A DNA stretch of 64,000 bases from Anthoceros angustus (taxonomy: Eukaryota; Streptophyta; Anthocerotopsida; Anthocerotales; Anthocerotaceae), in the NCBI GenBank assembly GCA_010909165.1, contig MU008167.1:248001-312000 (forward strand), in the 5' to 3' direction. Positions 20,380 through 29,779 of the stretch are shown here, piece by piece. The notes beneath the pieces were generated by a model, which worked only from the letters and a program-made list of their open reading frames with translations, was not told where the DNA came from and searched no databases. A program made the position numbers and the translations under genes. Every line of letters begins with the position of its first letter. Positions within the stretch are counted from its first letter, which is position 1.

Positions 20380-22207
20380 ATGGCTGCCTCGCAAAAACTG
20401 CTGCTACCTCCCTGCGTACGCTTCTCAGGTGATGCCCGCTGTGACAGGATAATTGCTCCAGCATTTACTCTGCGGAACACCGTAGGGGAGCACCAGAGAT
20501 TGTGCTTGCGTCGCTCTCATAACGAGGGACGAGCTAAGCTATTTGAGAAAGGGCCGAGTGGCCACCGAGGTAGGGACCAGGGAAGGATTCCATCTGGTGT
20601 TGAATCGCTCCAGAATCAGGTCGTGGTGACGGAAGAGGACTCGGAGGATGCATCTTCTGGGAGTCTTGAGCCGCAGGGAAGAGTTGACCGGACGGTATCG
20701 TACATTGGCTATGGTGCAGTGCTGAAGAATGAATCAGTGTATCGTGAGCGTTTTGTTGTACGCTTTTCGGAGGTTGGAGCCAATGGGACCACTTCCTTGG
20801 AGATGCTCACGTCCTTATTGCAGGTCAGCAAATCCGATGTACCACTTCTTGTTGTTAGTTTGTAGCCGCCTCCTGACTCTCGTGGTAACTATTAGTACTG
20901 ACTATGGGAACTTGGCAGGAAGCTGCATGCAATCATGTCCTGGCAATGGACTACGGAGTGTTCCCTGGCAGGAGTGAGAAAAAGCTGATCACTGTGACCA
21001 CTCGCATGCATATTGAAGTCGATCGATATCCTGCTTGGTAATCTAGGTTTCTTCTCCCTCTCCAGAGCTGGAACCACAACATTGTGCACAACGGACCTTG
21101 GCACTTAATGCCCCTGCCGTTCTGTTTGTATGGCAGGCGAGACCTATTGGAGATAGATACCTGGTTTCAGACTGAAGGGAGGAATGCAGTACGAAGAGAT
21201 TGGACAGTGAAAGATGTGAAAACTGGAGATATAATTGCAGTGGCTACAAGGTGAGGGAGGAAAGCATGCCAGGCACGTTTTCTCTCAGTGCTCAAGTATA
21301 TGTTTGACACGGACGTTACTCGTCTACCTGCCCTTAGTCGGGTTATCTGCCATGGAGTCATGGTGCATTCTGACGGAACCGTATGTTAACTGAGATGTCA
21401 GCAAATGGGTGCTTATGAATGTGGAGACAAAGCGACTTTCCAAGTTGACAGACGACGTGCGGGAGGAGATTGAACCGCATGTCAAGGATCCCCCAAGGTA
21501 ACTATCGACGCATACCCCACGTGGTGCAGAATGTCCTAGGCAATCGGTCTACGCCTACTCCAGAGTTCCAGCAAGAAGTGAGGCTCCGTGTCATGTCATG
21601 TCTTTTCAGGTGGGCTCTGTCTGAAGATAAAGTGCAGGCAAGCTCATCAAAGATTCCTAAGCTAGACAGTAATGCCGAGTTTTGCAAGTCAGGACTTACG
21701 GTAGGTTTGTTTTGCTTTTCTCAACTGTTTGCCTGATGCACACTGTGTGTTTCAACGAGTTCATCTGGTCTTTGCAGCCATGCAGCAAAGATTTGGATAT
21801 GAACCAGCATGTCAACAATATTCGTTATATCAGCTGGATGCTAGAGGCGAGTGATCTTAGTACACAATTACAGCTGCTGATCGTGACATTCTTTGTTTCT
21901 ATCTCATTTATTATACAGCGTGGATCTTCTCTGACATACGCAGGGCATAGGTGATCCGATTAAGACAAAATACGAAGTGAGCAAGATAACTCTGGAGTAC
22001 CGTCGGGAAGCATTAGTGGGAGATGTTATCGAGTCCCTTGCCAGTTCTGAGTGCACAGTTCAGTCAGCTGGCCAAGGCAGTGACGATCACTGCAATTCAG
22101 CGCAACCCTTGCATCTGAACTACATTCATTTGTTGAGAACCCTGAACGGTGACAACGAGATCAACAGGGGTCGAACTGTTTGGAGGCTACTGGACAAAGC
22201 TTGCTAG
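20380..22207 (+). CDS. Plastid acyl-ACP thioesterase (FAT family), seven exons
   Basis: Hydrolyses acyl-ACP to release fatty acids in the plastid stroma. Exons inferred from homology and splice sites are 20,380-20,823, 20,919-21,037, 21,137-21,250, 21,402-21,497, 21,610-21,700, 21,778-21,846 or 21,850, and 21,944 or 21,951 to 22,207, giving 397-398 aa. The ATG at 20,380 has a strong context (CCACCATGG) and starts a transit-peptide-like N-terminus. Family landmarks are EVGANGTTSLEMLTSLLQEA, TTRMHIEVDRYPAW, RRDWTVKDVKTG, SKWVLMN, LTDDVREEIEP and the catalytic DLDMNQHVNN. Several of these look more like FATA than FATB. The usual RREC is RREA here: the glutamate is kept and the cysteine is replaced. 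The last intron has two possible splice solutions. The gene is convergent with the PADRE-type gene. Confidence 0.88.
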
Positions 22208-22709
22208 CCGTTGCTACTTGTGTGCTTGGTAGTTTGGGCCCAAGATGTTGTAATCGGCAGGGTCGTTCTGGTGTGTAGCTCACCCACTTTTCCCTGAGAA
22301 TAATTTTTCTGTTACAAGCAATGCACCAGCTGTAGGATGCCTTTGGGATATGCTTCCCTCATCACAGGTTCAGCCCCACATTGCGTTGGGTTCCTGGTTA
22401 AGAAAACTGATCAGATTCAATCAAGCTGTCTTGCGATGAGACCTAAGGACCACTGACACAAGGAAGTAGCTCTCAACTGGTCTGGGTCCGCAACAGGAGT
22501 GAAGGCGGATCGTGTGAGAAGGCAGTTCATTCCCTTTTGTGAAAGCATACATTACCCGCACAGCCATGGCTGCGCATGCTCAACAGGACTGGAGGTTTGA
22601 TACCAATTAACACTATCGATCATTACAGGTGACAAAATCATCGTGCTCCTCAAAATAACCTCCTCTTTAGCAACTGTGAATTTGTTGCAGGAACAGCTTA
22701 AATCGGCTT
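22208..22709. other. Convergent 3' intergenic region
   Basis: Lies between the stop codons of the thioesterase (plus) and the PADRE-type gene (minus). An AATAAT near 22,300 could serve as a polyadenylation signal. No other gene is seen. Confidence 0.45.
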
Positions 22710-23054
22710 TCACCAGAGCGTCACTGCAAATCTGGAGCCGCCCTTGGGCTTGTTGGGAGAGGTGTGTGGTTGTGGCCTCCGTTTCCGCCATTGGAAGAGC
22801 TCGGGCGGAACTAGATACGCTGGAACCAGGTAATACATCTCCCCTGGTTTCAGGAACTCCTCCGCAGCTAAGATCTCTTGCGGCCTTCTATGGGCTGAAG
22901 GAGATCCCACGTAGTACTGGGGATAACGGAGCATGACCTGGGCCACTTGCATCGGCCTGGAGAAAGGCTCTACGAGACCGTCAGGGTGCACCAGCCTCCC
23001 CGCTGGGCCCGGTGCGCAGTCTCCCAGGATCCTATTACCCACTGCATTCCCCAT
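22710..23054 (-). CDS. PADRE/DUF4228-type protein with N-myristoylation signal
   Basis: A 114-aa frame starting MGNAVGNRILGD at 23,054. An upstream ATG at 23,150 is in frame, but MGN is the canonical family start and a myristoylation site. The body matches the plant DUF4228 (PADRE) pattern: VHPDGLVEPFSRPMQVAQVM, YPQYYVG, then ILAAEEFLKPGEMYYLVP. Family members are small, often stress- or pathogen-responsive proteins of unknown biochemical role. The C-terminus (QWRKRRPQPHTSPNKPKGG) is basic. A short 3' intron cannot be excluded. The family call rests on these motifs only. Confidence 0.7.
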   Translation of the reverse strand: MGNAVGNRILGDCAPGPAGRLVHPDGLVEPFSRPMQVAQVMLRYPQYYVGSPSAHRRPQEILAAEEFLKPGEMYYLVPAYLVPPELFQWRKRRPQPHTSPNKPKGGSRFAVTLW

Positions 23055-24018
23055 ATCTACCTGAGTTCGATTCAGCCTACAGCCGCGGCTCCGCTTTCTT
23101 CCAGATCCGGAGAAGAGAGCCCCGGGACGAATCCACAGGCAAACTGTCACAAGGCAGATCTGTTACGCATCGGGATCAACTGCCAAGACGTGGCTCCAAC
23201 AGTTGGAGATCTTCGCGCCAATTGTATGCTAACTTGCTTTTGCAGAAGGGGCGCCTTATTGGGAAGAAGGCCAGGGACCTCGAGAGATGCAGAACTTTTG
23301 TGACGCTACAAATAAGAGGAATGTCGACAACAGACATTCCAGCAATACCAAGCACAGACACTACAAACTGGAGGACTCCGCCCGTCTGCTGCTGTTCCCT
23401 TGGCACTTGGGAATACGGCACGCTGCGAGCCAGATAGACAGGGACCGACCATATGAAGGCTGAGGATCCACTGTGGGGCCATTGCCGTCTGCTTGGAGGA
23501 GCCCTCAACTTCTGGGACGTCAAAACCCATGGAAAACCGACGGCTTAGAATGTGCTAGGGACCTCTGTTTTCTGCTTTATTCTACCTGTCACTCCAGCCA
23601 AAGACATTTAATAGGTAGTAGATGCATGCTATCTCATGGGTCAGTGTCATATGTAATGAAGTATTGTGACGCTGCTTGCCCACCGTGCACGTTAGAGGGT
23701 AGAGCACTCATGCAACTGGCATGCTCCTTTGCACATACATACATGCGGGTGGGTGGGCTGATAGTTGGGGGTTCTATTTTGCCGAAGAATAGAAGGAGCA
23801 CCGGGAGTTTGGTCGGTCTCTTCTTAGCCCTTTCTAATCCCATTAGAAATTGCATCAGCACCAATGGTTTACTTAGTTGGTAAGTATTGTTAATTTATTT
23901 TATCAAATTAAATGAATAAAAAATATATAAGTTTTAATATAAAAATAAGAAAAGAGAGGTAAAACTAAAAGCTATTTGTGGAAGCTGTTTTGTGCGAGCA
24001 TAACAAGGTATTGTGAGC

Positions 24019-24285
24019 TGTTGCTTTAGTACCTAGTTTAAGGCCTGAATATTATAGGGTAACTAATTAAGAATAATTTAATCACAAAATAACCTGGCAG
24101 CTGCTTTAGTAGCTAGTTTAAGGCCTGAATATTTTATGTTAACTATATTTTATTCTAATTTATAATAATTAATAATAGAATCACAAAATGACATGACAAC
24201 TGCTTTAGTAGCTAGTTTAAGGCCTGAATATTTTAGGTTAAATAATTCATATTAAATTAATCACAAAATAACTAGAACTGCTTTC
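24019..24285. repeat. Three-copy tandem repeat, 77-100 bp
   Basis: CTGCTTTAGTAGCTAGTTTA followed by AGGCCTGAATATT recurs at about 24,020, 24,098 and 24,198. Each copy ends in an AT-rich spacer with ATCACAAAATNAC. Confidence 0.85.
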
Positions 24286-25255
24286 ATTCTCACAATCATA
24301 TCTACGTACAACACGTGGTACAAAAAAAAAGTTTATTCAACTGTATCTTTGTAGTCCGGCAATCGACATAATCATCAACAGCTCAAATGAAAGAGGTATT
24401 GGTGGCAAGTTGCGCTACGGTTTTGTAGCCCGCTGAGGCCTAGCGTTCACCTTGTGTGTGGCTGGCTCCCTTGCACTCCATTCCTACAGCGCCTCCCTAC
24501 CATTCCTGCTAGCTAGAACATGGTGCCCTCCACACCTGGAGAGGCTGCAAACTTGTACAGCTACGGTCCAACTATGTATAACTATGCTCTCAAAAGAGTT
24601 GTTTTATATGAATGTAAATAATTATTAACTAAATAGCTAACTAACTAACCTGCTAATGCTCTGCTCATGACTCATGTTGGGACTAAAAGGTTGCATGCAT
24701 GCTTTCGTAGAGGGGAATCTGCAACGTGTGGTTCATGGAATCATAGATTAACAACTGTCTAGAAAAGGCGAGCTTGCGGGATGTCAAAGGATGAGCTCTT
24801 TGGACTCACATGTCTCCTTGAGGCATTGTGAAGAGCTAGCTTGGAGGAGCATTGGATGAGAGCATTGTCTTCAGTCAAGGGCAGAGCCACAAGGACAAGG
24901 ACTTTGGTAAACAATATCTTGTGTACTATGTGAATGAGTAAAGAGCAGGGTTGGTGATACTCTATTGTTGATGTGACACGATATAGCACTTTGTGTGCAA
25001 GTGTTAGGGTGAGTCTTTCTCCCAAAAGTGCACTTCCTTTTCAAACTCTTTTTTCTTTTTCAATATCAATTATTTAATCGCCAAAAAAAGAACATGTCTC
25101 ACAAATCTAGAAACTGCCTTGATTCCTAGTTTAGTAGTTAATCTTTTTGGTGGTCCCAAACTTGAGATTGAGATGTTAAAAATGTGAATATATGATAAGG
25201 CCACCCACTTGGGAAGGCTTTTGGACTAACTATCTTCGTCATCTTCATTACGGGC

Positions 25256-25402
25256 CACCATCTTCTCTTTTAGCAATTAATCTAATACAAAAAGGCCTCA
25301 CAACCTCTTGAGCCCGCCACCATCTTCTCTTTTAGCAGTTAATCTAATACCACCATCTTCTCTTTTAGTAATTAATCTAATACAAAAAGGCCTTGCGGTC
25401 TC
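25256..25402. repeat. Three-copy short repeat
   Basis: CCACCATCTTCTCTTTTAGC and ATTAATCTAATAC occur three times between 25,256 and 25,402. Two copies continue into ACAAAAAGGCCT. Confidence 0.8.
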
Positions 25403-26629
25403 TTGAGACAACTGCACTCACTTTTCTTTTGCTCAACTCATCATTCTCTCTTTGTGTTCAACAGTTATGCCTTTTTGGGTGTTGTGTAACTTTTTAGGGT
25501 TTTGCAACCACGTTTGAGGGATCCATCTGAAGTGCAAAGGCTCATCTGCAAGTCGTCGGAGGACGGCAAGACTACTTAGAGGGTTGTGTTGAGTCTTGTG
25601 AGAGATTGCTTCGGAAAATCGCGTAGTCCTTAAGTCAGGAATTAAATTGATGTGATCCTAAGGTGTGTGTTGACATTCACATCAATATGGAAGATCATAA
25701 ATCTAATTGGTCGAATGAAGAAGAAGTAAATGACAGATATGATTTGTCTAGTTCATCAAGTGGAGACCTTGTAAATGACGAGCATGAAGTAAACTATCAA
25801 TCTGACGTAAATGATAGATATCATCAAAATAGAGAAGTGCGCGCAACCGACATGATTCAAATGACGGATATAATCCCAATGGAAGGGTGGGAAATGTCCG
25901 ATGTTGTCCAAATGGAGGGGTGGTTAATGACAAATATAATTCAAATGATAGATAATAATCATCTAAATGATGAGGTGGATAATGACAAATATGATCCAAA
26001 TAAAGAGGTGAGTAAGGCCGATATGATTCAAATGGCAAATACTATTGATCCAAATGGCAAGGTAGGAGATGACGTACATGATCCAATTAGAGACGTGAAT
26101 ATGGGAGATATGACTCACATGACGCATAAAATCCCAATGGAGGAACGGGAAATTACATATGTGATTCAAAGAACGAATAATGATGATCCAAACAGCCAGG
26201 TGGGTAATGACATATATGATTCTAATAGAGAGGTGAATAAGGACGATATGATTCAAATGACTAATCCAAATGGCGAGGTAGATAATGGCGTATATAATCC
26301 AATTACAGAGGTGGGTATGGGTGATATGATTCAAATGGCGCATGTAATCCCCATAGAGCCATGGAAAATAGCCAATATGATTCAAATGACGAATAATGAT
26401 GATCCAAATGGCAAGGTAGGGAATGAAGTGTATGATCCAATTGCAGAGGTGAATGTGGAGGATATGATTCAAATGATGCAAATAATGTCAATGGAGGAAT
26501 GGGAAATGCCCGACATGATCCAAAGGGAGAGGTGGGCAACAGCTGGTATGATTCAAATGACAAATAATAATGATGAAAATGGCGAGGTGGGTGATGACCG
26601 ATTTGAATTAAATAATGGATATGATCCAA

Positions 26630-27660
26630 ATGGAGAGGTGGGTAATGACCAATATGCTTCAATTGTCGCGTATGATTCAAATGGAAGAGTAAGTAATGAT
26701 CACTATGATTCAAATGACAAATATGACCTAAATAAAGAGGTAGCTTATGCCCAATATGATTCAAATGATGGGTATGGCCCAAATGGAAGGGTAAGCAATG
26801 ATTATTATTATTCAAATGACAAATATGACCCAAATAAAGAGGTGGCTTATGGTCAATATGATTCAAATGATAGGTACGACCCCAATGGAAGGGTAAGTAA
26901 TGATTATTATTATTCAAATGACAAATATGACCCAAATAAAGAGGTGGCTTATGGTCAATATGATTCAAATGATAGGTACGACCCCAATGGAAGGGTAAGT
27001 AATGATTATTATTATTCAAATGACAAATATGACCCAAATAAAGAAGTGGCTTATGGCCAATACGATTCAAATGACGGGTACGACCCAAATGGAGAGGTGG
27101 GTAATAGCCAATATGATTCAAATGAGGGGTATGATCTAAATGGAGTGGTGGGTAATGACCAATATGATTCAAATTACGTGTACGATCTAAATGAAGAGGT
27201 GGATAATGGCCAATACTATCCAAATGGAGAGGTGGGTAATGGCCAATACTATCCAAATGGAGAGGTGGGTAATGGCCAATACTATCCAAATGGAGAGGTG
27301 GGTAATGGCCAATACTATCCAAATGGAGAGGTGGGTAATGGCCAATACTATCCAAATGGAGAGGTGGGTAATGGCCAATACTATCCAAATGGAGGTGGGT
27401 AATGGCCAATACTATCCAAATCGAGGTGGGTAATGGCCAATACTATCCAAATGGAGGTGGGTAATGGCCAATACTATCCAAATGGAGGTGGGTAATGGCC
27501 AATACTATCCAAATGGAGAGGTGGGTGGGTAATACTATCCAAATGGAGAGGTGGGTAATGGCCAATACTATCCAAATGGAGAGGTGGGTAATGGCCAATA
27601 CTATCCAAATGGAGAGGTGGGTAATGGCCAATACTATCCAAATGGAGAGGTGGCTAATGG
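26630..27660 (+). repeat. 33-bp/66-bp coding minisatellite (NGQYYPNGEVG)
   Basis: Older diverged 66-bp units (YDPNGEVGND.YDSN type) at about 26,630-27,190 grade into near-identical 33-bp units AATGGCCAATACTATCCAAA plus TGGAGAGGTGGGT at about 27,207-27,660. Four consecutive units between about 27,390 and 27,500 lack GA (31 bp). One near 27,530 replaces AATGGCC with GGGT (-3). Confidence 0.92.
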
Positions 27661-27700
27661 CCAATATGATTCAAATGACGCGTATAATTCAAATGATTTA

Positions 27701-27784
27701 GATGAGGAATATGATTCAGATGATGAGGAATACGATTCAGATGATGAGGAATACGATTCAGATGATGAGGAATATGATTCAAAT
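27701..27784 (+). repeat. 21-bp coding repeat, four copies (DEEYDSD)
   Basis: GATGAGGAATAYGATTCAGA plus T occurs four times in tandem, encoding an acidic Tyr-containing tract just before the homeodomain. Confidence 0.9.
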
Positions 27785-28288
27785 AGTGAGTGGCATGTTG
27801 AAGATTGGGAAGAAAAAAGTAGGCGTATTCAAAACTCCTTAGTAGAGGCTTTTGCCAAGAACAAATACCCTCCGAGGAAAACTGTACAATATTTAGCAAG
27901 ATCTCTAAGTTTGACAGAAGCTCAAGTTGATGAGTGGTTTGTTGAACGTCGGTCTGGGGAGATACAAGAAAATGGAGAGCATAATACACTGGAGGAAAAG
28001 GAACATGGAGAATGTAGAACACCAGAGAAACAGATAGAACACAAAGCTCAAGAAGAATATGACAAGAGGCAAACGGGTCCCTCCCAAAAAATGGCTATTC
28101 AAGAACATAGTGCAAAAGAAGACTGCAAGGAAAGAGAACTTAAAACCAGAGAGGAATTCGAGGTTCTCAATCTTGGAGAATTTGAAAGAGTACAAGACGA
28201 AAGTCCACATGCCATTCAAGTGTCACTACATCGCAAAGATTTTCCGCATGGACCTGTTCCTGATTTTTTAATTCATATTATTTATTAA

Positions 28289-28740
28289 GACATATATTTC
28301 AATGTTCAAGATGAGTCATTCTAGGGTTTATGTAAAAATAAAGTAGTGCAATTTTTTATTTGTACATGCTTATCTTTTTCAATTTCTTTGGTTAGGGACG
28401 TGTTGGTTTCTCATGAGTGAGACCACAAGGTAAGAGACTACCTTTCAGTAATCATCTGAACATGAATATGCTTAATTGTCATAACTTTTTATCTAATAAA
28501 ATTTATAAAATTTTCGGTCAATAATATATGAAAATAGTTTAACCAAATGCATAATTTAACTCACCAAGAAGCTTAAATTGAGGCTCTCAATAAACACTGA
28601 AATCAATTACGAAGTAGTCCTTAGTGATGGAAATTAGAATTTTAACCTTAGAATGAACAATATTGTCAAATAGACTTTCATTTTAACCTCAAAATTCAGA
28701 CCAACAATTTTAAATCGGAACTAATTTACCCAAAAATATT
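28289..28740. other. AT-rich intergenic region, probable 3' UTR
   Basis: AT-rich sequence following the homeodomain gene. AATAAA at about 28,336 may be its polyadenylation signal. No gene is seen. Confidence 0.45.
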
Positions 28741-28752
28741 TAGAAACTATTT

Positions 28753-28950
28753 GTGGATAAGACTATTATTCTCTATTATGGGTTCAACCTCAATGCAAGA
28801 AAGCACCTTTACGCTTCCGACAAGAAGGCTATTCGAGATAGAATGAATCAGCTTCGGGCTTATCTGCAGCCTGAAGAGGAAGACAGCGACCAGGAAGTGG
28901 ATGACGGATGTCCTTTGGTTGACGAAGGAATTCAGTGTAGCGAAGACTAA
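28753..28950 (+). CDS. Unidentified small protein or exon with acidic tail (copy B)
   Basis: A 65-residue frame, MDKTIILYYGFNLNARKHLY followed by ASDKKAIRDRMNQLRAYLQ and a run rich in Glu and Asp. It matches the minus-strand fragment at 14,523-14,772 in both the basic core and the acidic end. It is probably the last exon or a truncated copy of a larger gene, because the frame is open upstream to about 28,740. Family not recognised. Confidence 0.4.
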   Translation: MDKTIILYYGFNLNARKHLYASDKKAIRDRMNQLRAYLQPEEEDSDQEVDDGCPLVDEGIQCSED

Positions 28951-29120
28951 AGATTTTTGGTTTCCGTGTTCATGATATAGTCAGCGTATGTTTGGGTTAC
29001 TAGTTTCATACTCAAACGGCAGTTAGTAGTTAGGTTGGCTGTACACTGCTCACACGTTTGGACATCGCTATCTAATGAAGGCGTTTACCGGGTCTATGCT
29101 TGTACGTGGTCTACCAGTTG

Positions 29121-29125
29121 TATAG
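29121..29125 (+). repeat. Target-site duplication TATAG (left)
   Basis: The five bases immediately before the LTR start TGTGGAAG are repeated right after the 3' LTR end at 58,742-58,746. Confidence 0.9.
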
Positions 29126-29475
29126 TGTGGAAGACCACATGTGCACTAACCCCCCCCTCTCAAGTGTCAGGGTGAACGATTTTTTTTTGTTTTGGGTGTG
29201 TTAGAATAGCAGAGTGCTTTGAGAATCGTCGAGTCGTCTTTTATACGGAATGGTCCTTGGCCCTTGGAGATAATAATAATTTTTCGACCTTAGGTTTGAC
29301 CCGAGGGTAGAAATAGAGTCCTTGGGTATTGGGAATTTTAGAATAAAAGGTGTCTATATATGCTAGGGATGCTCACAATATGCCACAGTTGTGTAGTCAA
29401 GTGGGGTGGTGGCTAGTCCCACCACGGTGGCCGAGAAACGGGACGTACAGACCAGGGGGAATTTACAACCCTAGT
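29126..29475 (+). repeat. 5' LTR, first part
   Basis: Matches 54,188-54,535 of the 3' LTR almost continuously, including the run around GGAATGGTCCTTGGCCCTTG. It is interrupted after CCCTAGT by the CACTA insertion. Confidence 0.93.
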
Positions 29476-29503
29476 CCCTACTAGAAAAGGCAGCCTATGT
29501 TAC
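29476..29503 (+). repeat. CACTA left terminal inverted repeat
   Basis: Pairs with 45,143-45,170 over about 28 bp with a single A-run length difference. Confidence 0.92.
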
Positions 29504-29770
29504 ACTTTATGTTAAGATTTGGACCCCCGGATGTAACACTTATGTTGCAATTTTGGGGTCATGTAACACTTTTTGGGCCGCTTGTTACACTTTTGGCTTG
29601 GAAACCAAACCGAGTGTTTGTTGCAACCATGTTGCAAGTGTGTTGCAATTTTGTTGAGATGAAGTGAGAGGCGCTTTTGTCCTCTCTCAAGATTGCAACA
29701 CAGTTTGCAACATTTGTAATATATAAAGTGTTACAAGAAAAGTCTTGTAACACTTTTGGAGGCTTGGTAC
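29496..29770. promoter_or_regulatory. Left subterminal repeats of the CACTA element
   Basis: GTAACACTT or its complement occurs about six times (near 29,499, 29,532, 29,564, 29,584, 29,730 and 29,746), together with several GTTGCAA motifs. In CACTA elements such subterminal repeats are the transposase-binding sites. Their role here is inferred. Confidence 0.7.
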
Positions 29771-29779
29771 CGAACCTCC

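Larger units (their letters stand above)
23055..25686. other. Intergenic region with tandem repeats
   Basis: 23.05-23.55 kb is the likely promoter and leader of the PADRE-type gene. 23.9-25.6 kb is AT-rich with two repeat arrays. Short frames here (for example 24,759-25,025 minus) show no domain. Confidence 0.5.
25687..28288 (+). pseudogene. Homeodomain gene with prion-like minisatellite region, frame broken in this assembly
   Basis: The ATG at 25,687 (AATATGG context; an in-frame ATG lies at 25,663) opens a frame rich in Asn, Asp, Tyr, Gly and Met that ends at a stop within a 33-bp minisatellite (about 27,402). Past the array the sequence reads on to 28,288 in another frame. Four units are 31 bp instead of 33 (total -8) and one unit is 3 bp short. 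Discounting the -8, the span is exactly 870 codons, so the 2-bp losses alone explain the break. C-terminal parts are DEEYDSD x4 (27,701-27,784), then a homeodomain at about 27,803-27,965 with SLVEAFAKNKYPPRKTVQYL and QVDEWFVERR (helix 3), then a Glu/Lys-rich tail. The homeodomain type is unclear. The gene may be intact in the plant if the short units are assembly errors. Confidence 0.65.

Noticed and set aside
26303-27409. Long minus-strand open frame (368 codons) across the homeodomain-gene minisatellite
   Set aside because: A repeat whose unit is a multiple of three is open in several frames at once. The composition (HLDSIGHYPPL repeats) mirrors the plus-strand array, and only the plus strand leads into a domain.
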